From: Charina bottae
Lineage: Eukaryota > Chordata > Lepidosauria > Squamata > Charinaidae
Length of the DNA: 64,000 nt
NCBI GenBank assembly: GCA_023362775.1
Contig: JALMGJ010000003.1
Location: 184,657,225 to 184,721,224, forward strand
Direction of reading: 5' to 3'
Position 1 is the stretch's first letter, and each line of letters begins with the position of its first letter. The position numbers were made by a program, and so were the translations under genes. Under the pieces are notes generated by a model that saw only the letters and a program-made list of their open reading frames with translations, did no database searches and was not told the DNA's origin. This document shows positions 54,291 to 64,000 of the stretch, piece after piece.

Positions 54291-55820
54291 GTACACTTCA
54301 GCCTTTAAGTCTCAGATAGTGAAGAACAGCATAAACCTATTTTCATAGAAGCAATTAGAACAATGATCCCAGGGTACCCCCTCCTTTCCTTCTGTATTGT
54401 TTCAGTTGTCTTGCTTTGGACTCAGGTCTATTCATTTTCTCTTTAACTGGCATCACCAGTGTCCTTGCAAGTTCTCATCTTTGCACAGCCTTAGCAACAG
54501 GCATCTTTGAATATAGATCAGCGTAAAGAGATACCTTGATTAATACTGCACTACCCTTCAATTTTCCAATTGTTTTCTTCTTACGAAAAAGGGCTTCTGT
54601 GTTTCTTCCTCTTTCTTAGTGTTAATTAGAATGTCTTCAGCAATCCTTTTGGTGGTGGCCTACAGCTATTTTGATGAGAGCATGATAAGTACTGTTTTCT
54701 TTTATGCTCTTGCCCCTCACTCTGGTGCTCAGAAAAAACAATGATTACAAACTTGTCTTACCAAGAATCCCTTTGCCTGCATGATGTGAAGGAGGCTTAG
54801 CTTATGAAACTGTCACAGTGAGGGTAGAATCCAGGGGCAGGTGGCAACTGGTTTGAGTAAGATTGAGGGTTGCTCTGAAGCCAGCAGATATGGGGCGGGG
54901 TACATCCTCCCTACTCCTAGTCTATGTAAGGGAAATGCCTATACATCTTTTTCTTTCTGGCACTAGAGCTTGTCTCCAACCTATTGTCTTTGGAAATTAT
55001 ATTAATACATACAATTTTTGTACACATTTTGTCCCAAACCTTTGGACAGGGTTTCGGTTGGCTGAATGACTGAGGCATTGGGTTGGATTCAAGATGATGA
55101 TAGGGAGGACCTGAAATCCTAGAAAAGAGGGACCAGATAAGGAGGCAAGGCAAAGGGCCCATGGATGTCAGGGAAGAATGCAACTGACTTATGGTAGGAC
55201 ATGCTTACAACCTACCATCCTGGTGGCTCTCTATCCAGGTAGATTAGGAAACCCACTGCAGGAATGCTGCAGTGTACTTTATTCAGATCTAGGCCTATGC
55301 TACACCAAAACATCTTATTTGCAGTAACCAATAAAGCTGTGCCCAGTACTTTCCTCCGATGTTCCATCAATTGTCCAGTGTGATTTTTACACCCCTTCCT
55401 CACCATCCATAAGCTGCATTTAATGCCAGGAGACAAAAGCACCATGAGATAAAGTCCTTCATGAAGTCTTCATTTGGGATTTAAGTGAGGCATGGAAACC
55501 ATGGAGACTAGTGATCACAGAATGAATTATTGTACAGTGAAAGGCAGGGTACTCATGCATCCTCATAACTGAAATACGTGTGTATATGCAAGCCATCCAT
55601 GAAAATTTCATCAATATATATTTTCTCCTTTGAAAATGATTGGAAAGCAAATTCATATATCAGAATGGTCGAAAGAAAAAAACAAGTTCACCATAGCATT
55701 AATCTTGGCATTATCAGATGTTCCTATCAAGATAGCTTTCTAAACAGTAGTTTAATGACATAAAAATGCTTGTGTCTGTTTGCAGCATGTAAATAAAAAA
55801 AAATACAAATTAAGGAAAAC
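54291..55820. other. No identified features
   Basis: Open frames (54863-55445) lack signatures, and no repeat is recognised. Confidence 0.4.
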
Positions 55821-56134
55821 TATGCATGTAAATCGGAAGATCGCAAGTTCGGAGGTTCGAATCCCTAGCCCTGCGTGCAAAGTGAACTCCTGCACTAGCT
55901 CCAGCTCTTGCCAACCTAGCAATTCGAAAGCATGCAAATGCAAGTAGATGAATAGGCAACACTTCGGTGGGCAGGTAACAGCATTCCGCGCGCTTCATGC
56001 GGCCACATGACCATGGAAGCATCTTCAGACAACGCTGGCTCTTCGGCTAACAAATGGAGATGAGCACCGGCCCCTAGAGTCGGACATGACTGCACAAATG
56101 TGCGGGGGGAACCATTACCTTTTTATGCGTGTAA
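55821..56134 (+). mobile_element. Sauria-type tRNA SINE, 5'-truncated
   Basis: The body lies at about 55833-56123, with a B box GGTTCGAATCC (55854-55864), GCATGCAAATGCAAGTAGAT, ACTTCGGTGGGCAGGTAAC, GGAGATGAGCACCGGCCCCT, AGAGTCGGACATGACTG and a TTACCTTTT end. The A-box half of the head is missing. Flanking TATGCATGTAA (55821-55831) and TATGCGTGTAA (56124-56134) are a target-site duplication with one mismatch. Confidence 0.9.
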
Positions 56135-56482
56135 AACCAGCTGAGCAAAGACTGAAACTTGAAATTCTACAGATACCAAATGACTTCCGAAACTGGATTA
56201 GATTATTTGGAACCTCACTCTGCATAGATATCAAGTTGAGAAAAATATCCTAAGTACAATACTGGGTGAATAGATGTGGTGTATCCTGAAGGCTTTCCTT
56301 GCCAGATATGTCTTGGTTATAGACCATTGAAGCACTGTGGGATATGATAAGGCTGAGGAATAATACCTCACAATGCAGCACCCTAACTCTCCAGTGCTGG
56401 CTAGAAAAGGGCTGAATCATTTGATTCCACTATATAAAAAGTAAGTAGGAAGTATGCATTTCTTTATTTGATTACTGCAAAC

Positions 56483-56495
56483 TTTGAGAGTTAAT
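56483..56495. repeat. Target-site duplication, left (PLE pair 2)
   Basis: TTTGAGAGTTAAT, repeated exactly at 60118-60130. Confidence 0.9.
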
Positions 56496-56577
56496 ATGTC
56501 TATGAAGGTTCTCAGTCATCCAGGTGGAATTGTCTGTAGCTTGAATCATGTCAACTGGATTTCTATTTTCTTAGTGG

Positions 56578-56612
56578 AAACGTTTCACTCCTTATCCAAG
56601 GAGCTTCTTCAG
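56578..56612 (-). ncRNA. Hammerhead-like motif, left arm of pair 2
   Basis: On the minus strand: CTGAAGA (complement of 56606-56612), one A, GCTCCTT, GGAT, AAGGAGT, GAAA, CGT. The stem has lost its closing G-C pair (GAGT in place of GAGC). Confidence 0.45.
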
Positions 56613-56712
56613 TCTGAGTAAAGTTAGTAAGGGAATCCTTAAATATGTTTCTAGGCTGGCTGTGTGACCTTGCACCTGGGGCTAGGTCATGGTTATTTTG
56701 AGATGTTTGTTT

Positions 56713-58728
56713 CTAAGTCCCTTTATCATCTAAAGGAGGATCGTTAAGATTACCCTGCTGCTGTTGAGCTTGTGAAATGGTCTTAATCTTCCTAGGCACA
56801 GAAGACAAAGCAGGAAGGAAGATAGGGGAAAGGTTATGCCTGAGGCCCCCACCTCTATTCAAGGAAGGATTTTCCAAGTTGGCATGAATGGATTCCTTGA
56901 CCCCTCTCTCAAACCACCTATCTTCTCTGTCTAAAATGTGAACATTAATGTCCTCAAATGAGTGTCCTTTTTCCTTTAGATGAAGATAAACTGCTGACTC
57001 TGGTCCTGTGGTGTTACTTCTCCTGTGTTGGGCCATCCTCCTGTACAAAGGTTGTTTGGTTTCTCCAATGTAGAGTTCAGAGCACTCCTCACTGCACTGG
57101 ATTGCATACACTACATTGCTTTCCTTGTGTTTTGGAGTTTGATCTTTGGGGTGTACAAGCCTCTGTCTCAGTGTGTTGGTGGGTTTGAAATATACAGGTA
57201 TGTGGTGTTTGCCAAATATCCGTTTTATCTTTTCAGACACGCCAGCCATGTAAGGAATGACCAGGTTCTTCCGTTTACTCTGAGTCTCAGCGCTATCTGT
57301 CACTGTTTTAGGTCTGGTAGACTTAGATTTAGTGAAGGCCCAATTTGGATATCCACAGGCCTGCAGAGCTGTTCTCAGATGCTGCTTTTCATTCTTTTTG
57401 GAATCCATGGAGGTGGGGATGGTTTCTGCTCTGTGTGACAATGTCCTGATGACTCCTAGTTTGTGCTGCAGTGGATGGTGGGAGTCAAACATCAGGTATT
57501 GATCTGTGTGTGTGGGTTTCCTGTAGATCCCTATTTCTAGCTTGCCACCGGTCCCAATGAGGACTTCACAGTCTAGGAATGCCAGTCTGTTGTCCTTGGT
57601 GTCTTCTCTGGTGAAGCTAATGTTGGCATCTATAGTGTTTATATGGTCCGTGAAGGCCTGTACTTCCTGGGCCTTGATTTTGACCCAGGTGTCATCCACA
57701 TACCTAAACCAGTGGGTGGGCACCGTTCCCTGGAATGTGTTGAGTGCTTTCTTCTCCACTTCTTCCATGTATAAATTGGCCACAATGGGTGACACAGGAG
57801 AACCCATGGCACAGCCGTGTTTTTGTCTGTAAAAGTCACCTCTGTATGTGAAATAAGTGGTGTTAAGACACAGGTCCAGAAGATGGCAGATCTGGTTTGG
57901 GTTGAGATGGCTTCTCCTTTCCAGGGTGCTGTCCTCTTCTAGTCTCTTCCTGACAGCGGATAGAGCATGAGTGGTGGGGATGCTGGTGAAAAGGGAGGAC
58001 ACATCAAAGGAGACCATAGTTTCATCTGTATCCAGTTTCAGGATCTTTGCTTTGGAAACAAATTCTTCCGAATTATGGATGTGGTGTTCAGAGTGTCCAA
58101 CTAGAGGTGCTAGTATGGTAGAGAGGTGTTTGGCAATGTTGTATGTTACCGAATTGATGCTGCTGACTATGGGTCGGAGGGGTGTTCCTTCCTTGTGGAT
58201 CTTAGGAAGTCCGTAGATGCAGGGGATGGCTTCTCCAGGATACAGACGGTGGTAGGTAATCCTATTGATGGAGCCATCATGTTCCAATTGTTTCAAACTG
58301 TCTATTGCCTTTTTCTTGTAATTGTTGGTGGGGTCTCTTTTCAGTTTTTCATATGTATGGTGATCCTCCAAAAGTGAGGTAATTTTATTGTGGTAGTCTG
58401 CAGTGTTTAGAATCACTGTACATCTTCCTTTGTCAGCAGGTAAAATGGTGATGGTTTCATCTTTGCTGAGGGCTGTCAGGGCTCTCCTCTCTTGGACGGT
58501 AAGGTTGGGGGGAGGAGGTTGAGCACTGGACAGAGCTGCAGATATTTTAAGCCGGAGTTGTTCTGCTTCTTCAAAAGGTAGGTGGTTGTTGTGGATGGCA
58601 GATTCTGTGGCTATAATGAGCTCCACAACCGGAACTTGCTTGGGAGTGATGGCAAAATTAAGACCTTTGGCTAGGACATCTCTCTCTGGTTGGGTAAGTT
58701 CTCTGTCTGAGAGATTTTTCACCCACAT
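56713..58728 (-). CDS. Penelope-like RT with GIY-YIG domain, 671+ codons
   Basis: An open frame with PLE landmarks in order: an N-terminal LTILPADKG-type motif (residues 92-101), YGLPKIHK (172-179), RT motif A FDVSSLFTSIP (241-251), GCAMGSPVSPIVANLYME (305-322), catalytic YVDD (343-346), FLDCEV (384-389) and IYRKPTHTD (401-409). A C-terminal GIY-YIG-type endonuclease follows, with VVYAIQC (539-545) and LYIGET (552-557). The same frame stays open upstream of the first Met to about 58920 (with IQLGNKVQLAQHHKTKE and KKFDILLSRNKQKQ, typical linker-like sequence), so the N-terminus is longer and cut by the inversion junction. It is the least damaged retroelement gene in the window, although the 5' end and promoter appear to be missing. 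Confidence 0.9.
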   Translation of the reverse strand: MWVKNLSDRELTQPERDVLAKGLNFAITPKQVPVVELIIATESAIHNNHLPFEEAEQLRLKISAALSSAQPPPPNLTVQERRALTALSKDETITILPADKGRCTVILNTADYHNKITSLLEDHHTYEKLKRDPTNNYKKKAIDSLKQLEHDGSINRITYHRLYPGEAIPCIYGLPKIHKEGTPLRPIVSSINSVTYNIAKHLSTILAPLVGHSEHHIHNSEEFVSKAKILKLDTDETMVSFDVSSLFTSIPTTHALSAVRKRLEEDSTLERRSHLNPNQICHLLDLCLNTTYFTYRGDFYRQKHGCAMGSPVSPIVANLYMEEVEKKALNTFQGTVPTHWFRYVDDTWVKIKAQEVQAFTDHINTIDANISFTREDTKDNRLAFLDCEVLIGTGGKLEIGIYRKPTHTDQYLMFDSHHPLQHKLGVIRTLSHRAETIPTSMDSKKNEKQHLRTALQACGYPNWAFTKSKSTRPKTVTDSAETQSKRKNLVIPYMAGVSEKIKRIFGKHHIPVYFKPTNTLRQRLVHPKDQTPKHKESNVVYAIQCSEECSELYIGETKQPLYRRMAQHRRSNTTGPESAVYLHLKEKGHSFEDINVHILDREDRWFERGVKESIHANLENPSLNRGGGLRHNLSPIFLPALSSVPRKIKTISQAQQQQGNLNDPPLDDKGT

Positions 58729-58945
58729 GTTCTTTTTGTCCTCTGTGGTCCTGTTGTTGTTGTTCCTCCCAGCGGTTTCTCCAGTTCCTTGTTTCTGCTT
58801 GTTGCGAGAAAGAAGAATGTCAAATTTCTTAGTTTGCCTCTCCTTTGTCTTGTGATGCTGGGCCAGCTGTACTTTATTGCCAAGCTGAATAACTCTATCC
58901 AGGATTGGGTCAGGAAGGGTGGCTGTGAGTTCTCAACCAGTGAGT

Positions 58946-59955
58946 TGCCCACCCACTGGTTTAGGTATGTGGATGACACCTGGGTCAAAATCAAGGCCCA
59001 GGAAGTACAGGCCTTCACGGACCATATAAACACTATAGATGCCAACATTAGCTTCACCAGAGAAGACACCAAGGACAACAGACTGGCATTCCTAGACTGT
59101 GAAGTCCTCATTGGGACCGGTGGCAAGCTAGAAATAGGGATCTACAGGAAACCCACACACACAGATCAATACCTGATGTTTGACTCCCACCATCCACTGC
59201 AGCACAAACTAGGAGTCATCAGGACATTGTCACACAGAGCAGAAACCATCCCCACCTCCATGGATTCCAAAAAGAATGAAAAGCAGCATCTGAGAACAGC
59301 TCTGCAGGCCTGTGGATATCCAAATAGGGCCTTCACTAAATCTAAGTCTACCAGACCTAAAACAGCGACAGATAGGGCTGAGACTCAGAGTAAACGGAAG
59401 AACCTGGTCATTCCTTACATGGCTGGCGTGTCTGAAAAGATAAAACGGATATTTGGCAAACACCACATACCTGTATATTTCAAACCCACCAACACACTGA
59501 GACAGAGGCTTGTACACCCCAAAGATCAAACTCCAAAACACAAGGAAAGCAATGTAGTGTATGCAATCCAGTGCAGTGAGGAGTGCTCTGAACTCTACAT
59601 TGGAGAAACCAAACAACCTTTGTACAGGAGGATGGCCCAACACAGGAGAAGTAACACCACAGGACCAGAGTCAGCAGTTTATCTTCATCTAAAGGAAAAA
59701 GGACACTCATTTGAGGACATTAATGTTCACATTTTAGACAGAGAAGATAGGTGGTTTGAGAGAGGGGTCAAGGAATCCATTCATGCCAACTTGGAAAATC
59801 CTTCCTTGAATAGAGGTGGGGGCCTCAGGCATAACCTTTCCCCTATCTTCCTTCCTGCTTTGTCTTCTGTGCCTAGGAAGTTTAAGACCATTTCACAAGC
59901 TCAACAGCAGCAGGGTAATCTTAACGATCCTCCTTTAGATGATAAAGGGACTTAG
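58946..59955 (+). CDS. Penelope-like RT/GIY-YIG, right arm, partial
   Basis: Homology begins at PTHWFRYVDDTW (58949), so only the YVDD motif and everything C-terminal remain: FLDCEV, YRKPTHTD, the GIY-YIG core VVYAIQC and LYIGET, and the end DPPLDDKGT. No stop interrupts it. The few differences from the left arm (for example W to R in PNWAF, V to A in PKTVTD, I to F in PRKIKTI) show slight divergence. The ~50 codons upstream in the same frame (from 58789) are antisense to the left arm and not real. RT motifs A and B are missing, so it is non-functional. Confidence 0.85.
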
Positions 59956-60055
59956 AAACAAACATCTCAAAATAACCATGACCTAGCCCCAGGTGCAAGG
60001 TCACACAGCCAGCCTAGAAACATATTTAAGGATTCCCTTACTAACTTTACTCAGA

Positions 60056-60090
60056 CTGAAGAAGCTCCTTGGATAAGGAGTGAAATGTTT
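60056..60090 (+). ncRNA. Hammerhead-like motif, right arm of pair 2
   Basis: CTGAAGA 60056-60062, one A, GCTCCTT 60064-60070 with AAGGAGT 60075-60081 around GGAT, GAAA 60082-60085, TGT. CG to TG here looks like methyl-CpG decay. Upstream CTCAG (60050-60054) can pair with downstream CTAAG only partly. Confidence 0.45.
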
Positions 60091-60117
60091 CCACTAAGAA
60101 AATAGAAATCCAGTTGA

Positions 60118-60130
60118 TTTGAGAGTTAAT
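60118..60130. repeat. Target-site duplication, right (PLE pair 2)
   Basis: Identical to 56483-56495. Confidence 0.9.
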
Positions 60131-61885
60131 GTTGGGATAATTCTTTTAGGCTCTGAATGGAAACCAAAACAGCTGTTGGGCCTGCATTGCAAAATATGAT
60201 AAATAATACCATTTAATCAAATGTTCCATGAAGTATACTGTAAAGGGATAACCATACATGCAGACTTTCAGCATATTGTGCAGATTGATGATACTGGTCC
60301 TCATTATTAAGCATGAAGTGCCAAACAGTTGGATAAGACAATTAGTTATTATTGATTGATTCTATGCAAGTTCTTGTTTGGGCTTAAATTTTTCAGAACT
60401 GAATGAAAAGGTCACTTCAGGTCTTTTTATTAAACAGGAAATACAAGAATAGAAGAGAATATGTAATAGTAGGATTAGGATCTGAAAATGGTAAAGGGGA
60501 GATCTCTAGCATTCAGAATGGCAAAATTAATCATTATTGAAGGGTAATTTAAGTTGCTAATCTTCACCCTCTACTTCGAGATGCTTACACCCAAGTACAA
60601 TATTGATAAATTGCTCATTCTGTTATGTCAGTACTTTTGCCCCTCTTCTCTTTTATAAATTACAGCCTTCAAGATAGAGTAACAAAATATGGCTTTTCTC
60701 ATGAACTGAGATTTCTTAATGAGAAAGAATAGACTTTGCAAAATATGAATAGGGGAAGTCTAGGAGACTAGATCAAAAAAAAAATCCTCAACAAATTATT
60801 AATCTCACACAACAAATAAATGACTTTATTGACTTGGGGTTTTTTGTTTACATATTGCAGTATTTTTTACCACCACTCAGTTGTACTACTATACAACAAT
60901 GAAGACTCTGCTGAATACATAAATATTAAGTTAGGGGCTCAAAAAGAGAAGAAAAACTCCATTCTGGACTTTTCAGAAAAAGTCTAATATATACTATCAT
61001 AGGAGCCTAGTGCACCACAAATGAGAGCTCATTTTACAGGGGATACACTATCATAATATCATGATTCTACAAGCTGCACAAAGAGAACGGAGCTTCCTGT
61101 GAAATTTATGGGGCTGTTATAAGTGGAGACCTTGACCACCTATAAGGGGTTGAGTACAGAGAGGGCTTATTTAAACAGAAAATCAGTTCTGCACACAAAC
61201 TGTTAGGTTAGAGCCCACAGATTCTATTAACATGTTTTTCAGGTGTGTGCAGTTGGCTGAAATGGAGGTGAAGGGGTTACTTGTTCAGAACTCTTTATGG
61301 AGGAGGAGAAGAACCAGGCAGCTGAGGCAGATGTGCAGAATTCCACTGCTTTTCAATGTTGCATTGTTGTTTTCTGCTATGTGTCTACAGAGAATTCAGG
61401 GCAACTGCAAGAGAATTCCATGCAACTACGACTGTTTTTGAGCATATATTGCAGTACAATTGCACAATTCAGATTTAATAGAAGAATACAGTTGTAATGG
61501 TATGGTGGAAAGACCTTGGGAGAATGGGCCAAGAAACACTGCCTAGAGAATGATCATAGAAGAGACAGTATAGCCCACAGCTGGATAGTGGTTGGGGCAA
61601 GAGGCTCAGAAGCGACCCTCCCTAGTTTCTCAGACTGTAAAGGAGACAGTGGGAGAATTGTACTTTCAGACTTGCAAGATTCTGTTGATGTAGCTTTACA
61701 ATAAAGTAGAATTAGCTCATCTGGTTGTATTTCCTGTCTGGTCTACCTAGTAAGACTGACAACAGTGTTGACTTGAAACATGTGTACAGATTGGTTAATA
61801 TGGCTGAGCCCCACTAAGACTTTTCAGCTAACAACTGACCTTTTTTCAACTTTTGAGAAACCCTGCATATGTATGTATCTATGGA

Positions 61886-61890
<5 letters not shown>
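60131..61890. other. No identified features
   Basis: No repeat or gene that I can support. Open frames at 61232-61704 lack signatures. Confidence 0.4.

Positions 61891-61982
<92 letters not shown>
61891..61982 (+). repeat. (TC)n(TG)n microsatellite
   Basis: About 25 TC units, then about 21 TG units, uninterrupted. Confidence 0.95.
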
Positions 61983-61984
<2 letters not shown>

Positions 61985-62956
61985 TCATAGATTAGATTTT
62001 TAGCACCACACAGGAGCACTTGGAGATTAGACAGTATTTTAAATATACTGATTTTGAAGTGTAAATCATGTAAACCACTCCTATTTCTGACTCCTGCATT
62101 TAAAAGTAATGACCAATGTGGGCAGTCATGATCTCAATCATAGTGAGATACATGAGCTCAGACAAGGATCTGGAGGACATCTTTAGTGATTAAAATATTT
62201 TTTTAATCTATCTTTCAATTTTAGATTTCCAAGACACCTCACACTAAAACATCTATCACAATCAGCATTAAAATAGTGTGAATATATACTTCATAAATAG
62301 AATTAAATATCACTAGTCCGGGTATGAAAGTGGCTATAAATCATATGAATCACCAATTATGTTAGAAGTCTGAAAAACAAAACTGTTTTTAACTGGCTTC
62401 TAAGAACCATCAGTTTTGGTGCCAGGTGCACAGACAAGGGGAAAAAAATTAACATGGGTCTCATTATGGAGAGATCTGTGCTTTCTGGTGTTGCACATTT
62501 TGAAAAAGGCTTGGGCATATCTTGGTGACAAATAAGTGCTGAGGCAAAGTCAAAAAAGAAGATAGAGATCAGTTGTGGGCAGCAAATCAAAGCAGATTAA
62601 TAGGATTCAGAGGCGACTGAGGGAATCAAGGCATTATAGAATTCTAACACCGCCGTGCAGGGATTCTGGGATAGCACCCAAGCCGGCTTTCTCTATAAGC
62701 TAGTTCTTCCTGGGAAAGAAAACAATGAGATTTGAATCCCAGTTTTAGGAGATGAATAATTGGAGGGGGGGGGGGGGTGCCACATTCACAAAGCCTTCAG
62801 GGAGCCTCCAGCCATTAGCTCTGCATTACCTGGACAACTGTCAGAGAAAACCAAATAGCAATGTAATAGACTGGAAAAAATAGTTAAGAAAAACTGGGAT
62901 TTGATTAAGAAATAGGGAGAATATGTGAAAGCAAGAAGAGCAGCCCACATACAGTA
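61983..62956. other. No identified features
   Basis: Contains a run of 13 G at about 62764-62776. No gene seen. Confidence 0.4.
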
Positions 62957-62964
62957 GTTTAGAG

Positions 62965-63070
62965 CTGTGTTTCTCAACCTTGGCAACTTTTAAATTGGGA
63001 CTATGCTGGCTGGGGAATTCTGGGAGTTGAAGTTCACATATCTTAAAGATGCCAAGGTTGAGAAACACTG
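62965..63070. mobile_element. hAT-type MITE
   Basis: Starts CTGTGTTTCTCAACCTTGGC and ends GCCAAGGTTGAGAAACACTG, with GGGGAATTCTGGGAGTTGAA in the middle. Flanking 62957-62964 (GTTTAGAG) and 63071-63078 (ATTTAGAG) agree at 7 of 8 bases. Same family as 6561-6684. Confidence 0.85.
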
Positions 63071-63091
63071 ATTTAGAGGCTTTAACTAAAA

Positions 63092-63325
63092 GAGAGAGGG
63101 TCAGCTTGGTTTAGTGCTTAAGGTGCTGGGCTAGAAATCGAAAGACTGGGAATTGTAATCCTCCCTTAGGCATGAAAGCTGGCTGAGTGAATTAGGGCCA
63201 GTGGCTCTCTCTCAGCACAATCCACCTCACAGGGTTTTTGTGGGGAAAACAGGAGGAGGCAGGAGTATTATGTACTCCACTTTGAGTTGTACAAAATCAA
63301 GGCAGGAAATGAATATAATAAAATA
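63092..63325 (+). mobile_element. tRNA-type SINE (squamate, MIR-like layout)
   Basis: A tRNA-like head (GCTTGGTTTAGTGCTTAAGG, GTGCTGGGCTAGAAATCG) is followed by GCATGAAAGCTGGCTGAGTG, GCCAGTGGCTCTCTCTCAGC, CACCTCACAGGGTTTTTGTG and CACTTTGAGTTGTAC, then an AATATAATAAAAT end. The B box is degraded. It lies immediately after the hAT MITE. A second copy, split by another insertion, lies at 26464-26795. Confidence 0.7.
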
Positions 63326-64000
63326 TAGACATTGATGAAATCTGCTCCAATGGTTTCAGCAGGTGAACCGTTAGAGGTACACAGACTTGCTTCTGCCTAC
63401 AGTGCTGAAGGGCCAGAATGCAATTCTGCTCTATGAAGAGAAAGGATGCCATTTTCCCCAGCTGTGAATTCAGGTCCAAGTCTGAGGAAAAACAAGTGTT
63501 CATGGGTCTGCTCTTTGGGGAGTGGGCTCTGCTAGATTGCAGGAGCAGGGTTAGCCACAATTGAAATTAGCCAAAATGCCTAGAATAAAGCTATATTGGG
63601 GCACTGTGGGAAAATTAAATAGACATAGAGTCAGGCACGAATCCAGATTACTCTGAGCATCTGTCTTACATTGGGTGGAAAATGCTGGCAGTAGGTCCTG
63701 CAATACTGCTGGGTCCCCAGCAGCTGCTAAAGTGCTGCTATTAGCCCTTGTATTAGAAGTAGTAGTAGTGGTAGTAGTGTTTGACCAGAATTCTGTGAGT
63801 TAACGAATTAATTAAAATAATTGAAGAATTTCTATTTCAAATAAAATAAAAACCACATAAAATGATTACTAGGTCATCAAGGTGAGGAGGGCATATCTAG
63901 CTTTACAGAAAGTATAACAAAATGTCTCCACAGCATAACAGGTTATCAGCTATGAATTCAATGGATCCCACTCCACAAGGGCACAGTCTTAGCTCATAAG
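63326..64000. other. No identified features
   Basis: A short AGTAGTAGTGGTAGTAGTG stretch near 63759-63777. Nothing else recognised. Confidence 0.4.

Larger units (their letters stand above)
56496..60117. mobile_element. Inverted pair of Penelope-like elements (pair 2)
   Basis: A 3.6-kb unit. The left arm (56496 to about 58935, minus) has the complete 3' end and a long coding region. The right arm (58946-60117, plus) is an inverted, more 5'-truncated copy whose outer end stops about 70 bases short of the left arm's. The centre has an 8-bp inverted repeat, AACCAGTG (58935-58942) facing CACTGGTT (58954-58961). One 13-bp perfect duplication flanks the entire pair. It is a different PLE family from pair 1, with the same architecture. 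Confidence 0.9.

Noticed and set aside
57025..57438. 137-codon plus-strand ORF and its twin at 59230-59643 (minus)
   Set aside because: Both are shadows of the PLE coding strand. They appear twice because the element is an inverted pair.

Overview
This window looks like squamate reptile (lizard or snake) nuclear DNA. It is AT-rich and holds no recognisable host exon, so it reads as intergenic or intronic sequence shaped by transposable elements. The squamate assignment rests on the combination of repeats: two Sauria-type tRNA SINEs, RTE-BovB LINEs, an abundant L2/CR1-clade LINE, a short squamate-type L1 family, hAT MITEs and Penelope-like elements (PLEs) with a GIY-YIG domain. I cannot name the species.

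Layout. 1-8 kb: mostly unannotated AT-rich DNA with a 40-bp PLE tail and a hAT MITE. 8-17 kb: nested old repeats, comprising an L2 3' end, a CR1 copy (minus strand), an L1-type 5' end split by a Sauria SINE, a PLE tail, a decayed RTE copy that has itself received an L2 tail, three more L2 fragments, and a solo LTR inside one of them. 17-23 kb: decayed LINE fragments, a long L2 3' half, a 153-bp PLE fold-back and an old RTE fragment. 23.0-25.7 kb: a large head-to-head inverted pair of PLE copies. 26-33 kb: a SINE invaded by an inverted 136-bp copy of nearby sequence, microsatellites, a hAT MITE with internal minisatellites and L1-derived non-autonomous elements. 33-35 kb: an L2 copy with a long reverse-transcriptase ORF abutting a 245-bp microsatellite. 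38-42 kb: another L1-derived element and a 211-bp PLE fold-back. 43.8-48.2 kb: two young BovB copies, one with a 753-codon open frame, with an L2 fragment between them. 48-56 kb: CR1, 5S-rRNA-derived SINE, L1 tails and the second Sauria SINE. 56.5-60.1 kb: the second large inverted PLE pair, one arm with a 671-codon ORF. 60-64 kb: mostly unannotated sequence, a (TC)n(TG)n tract, a hAT MITE and a tRNA-type SINE.

Main observation. Four separate PLE insertions (21.9, 23.0, 41.3 and 56.5 kb) have one architecture: two copies in inverted orientation with their 3' ends outward, together flanked by a single 12-14 bp perfect target-site duplication. Each therefore entered as one inverted dimer. Near the 3' end of each arm lies a hammerhead-ribozyme-like core (CTGAAGA, a stem-loop, GAAA, then CGT or TGT), and the stem is kept between two PLE families by different base pairs. 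In the two short fold-backs the inversion point falls at or inside this motif. PLE hammerheads and inverted PLE copies are each known from other species; their link here, and whether it explains the fold-back insertions, is the most testable lead in the window.
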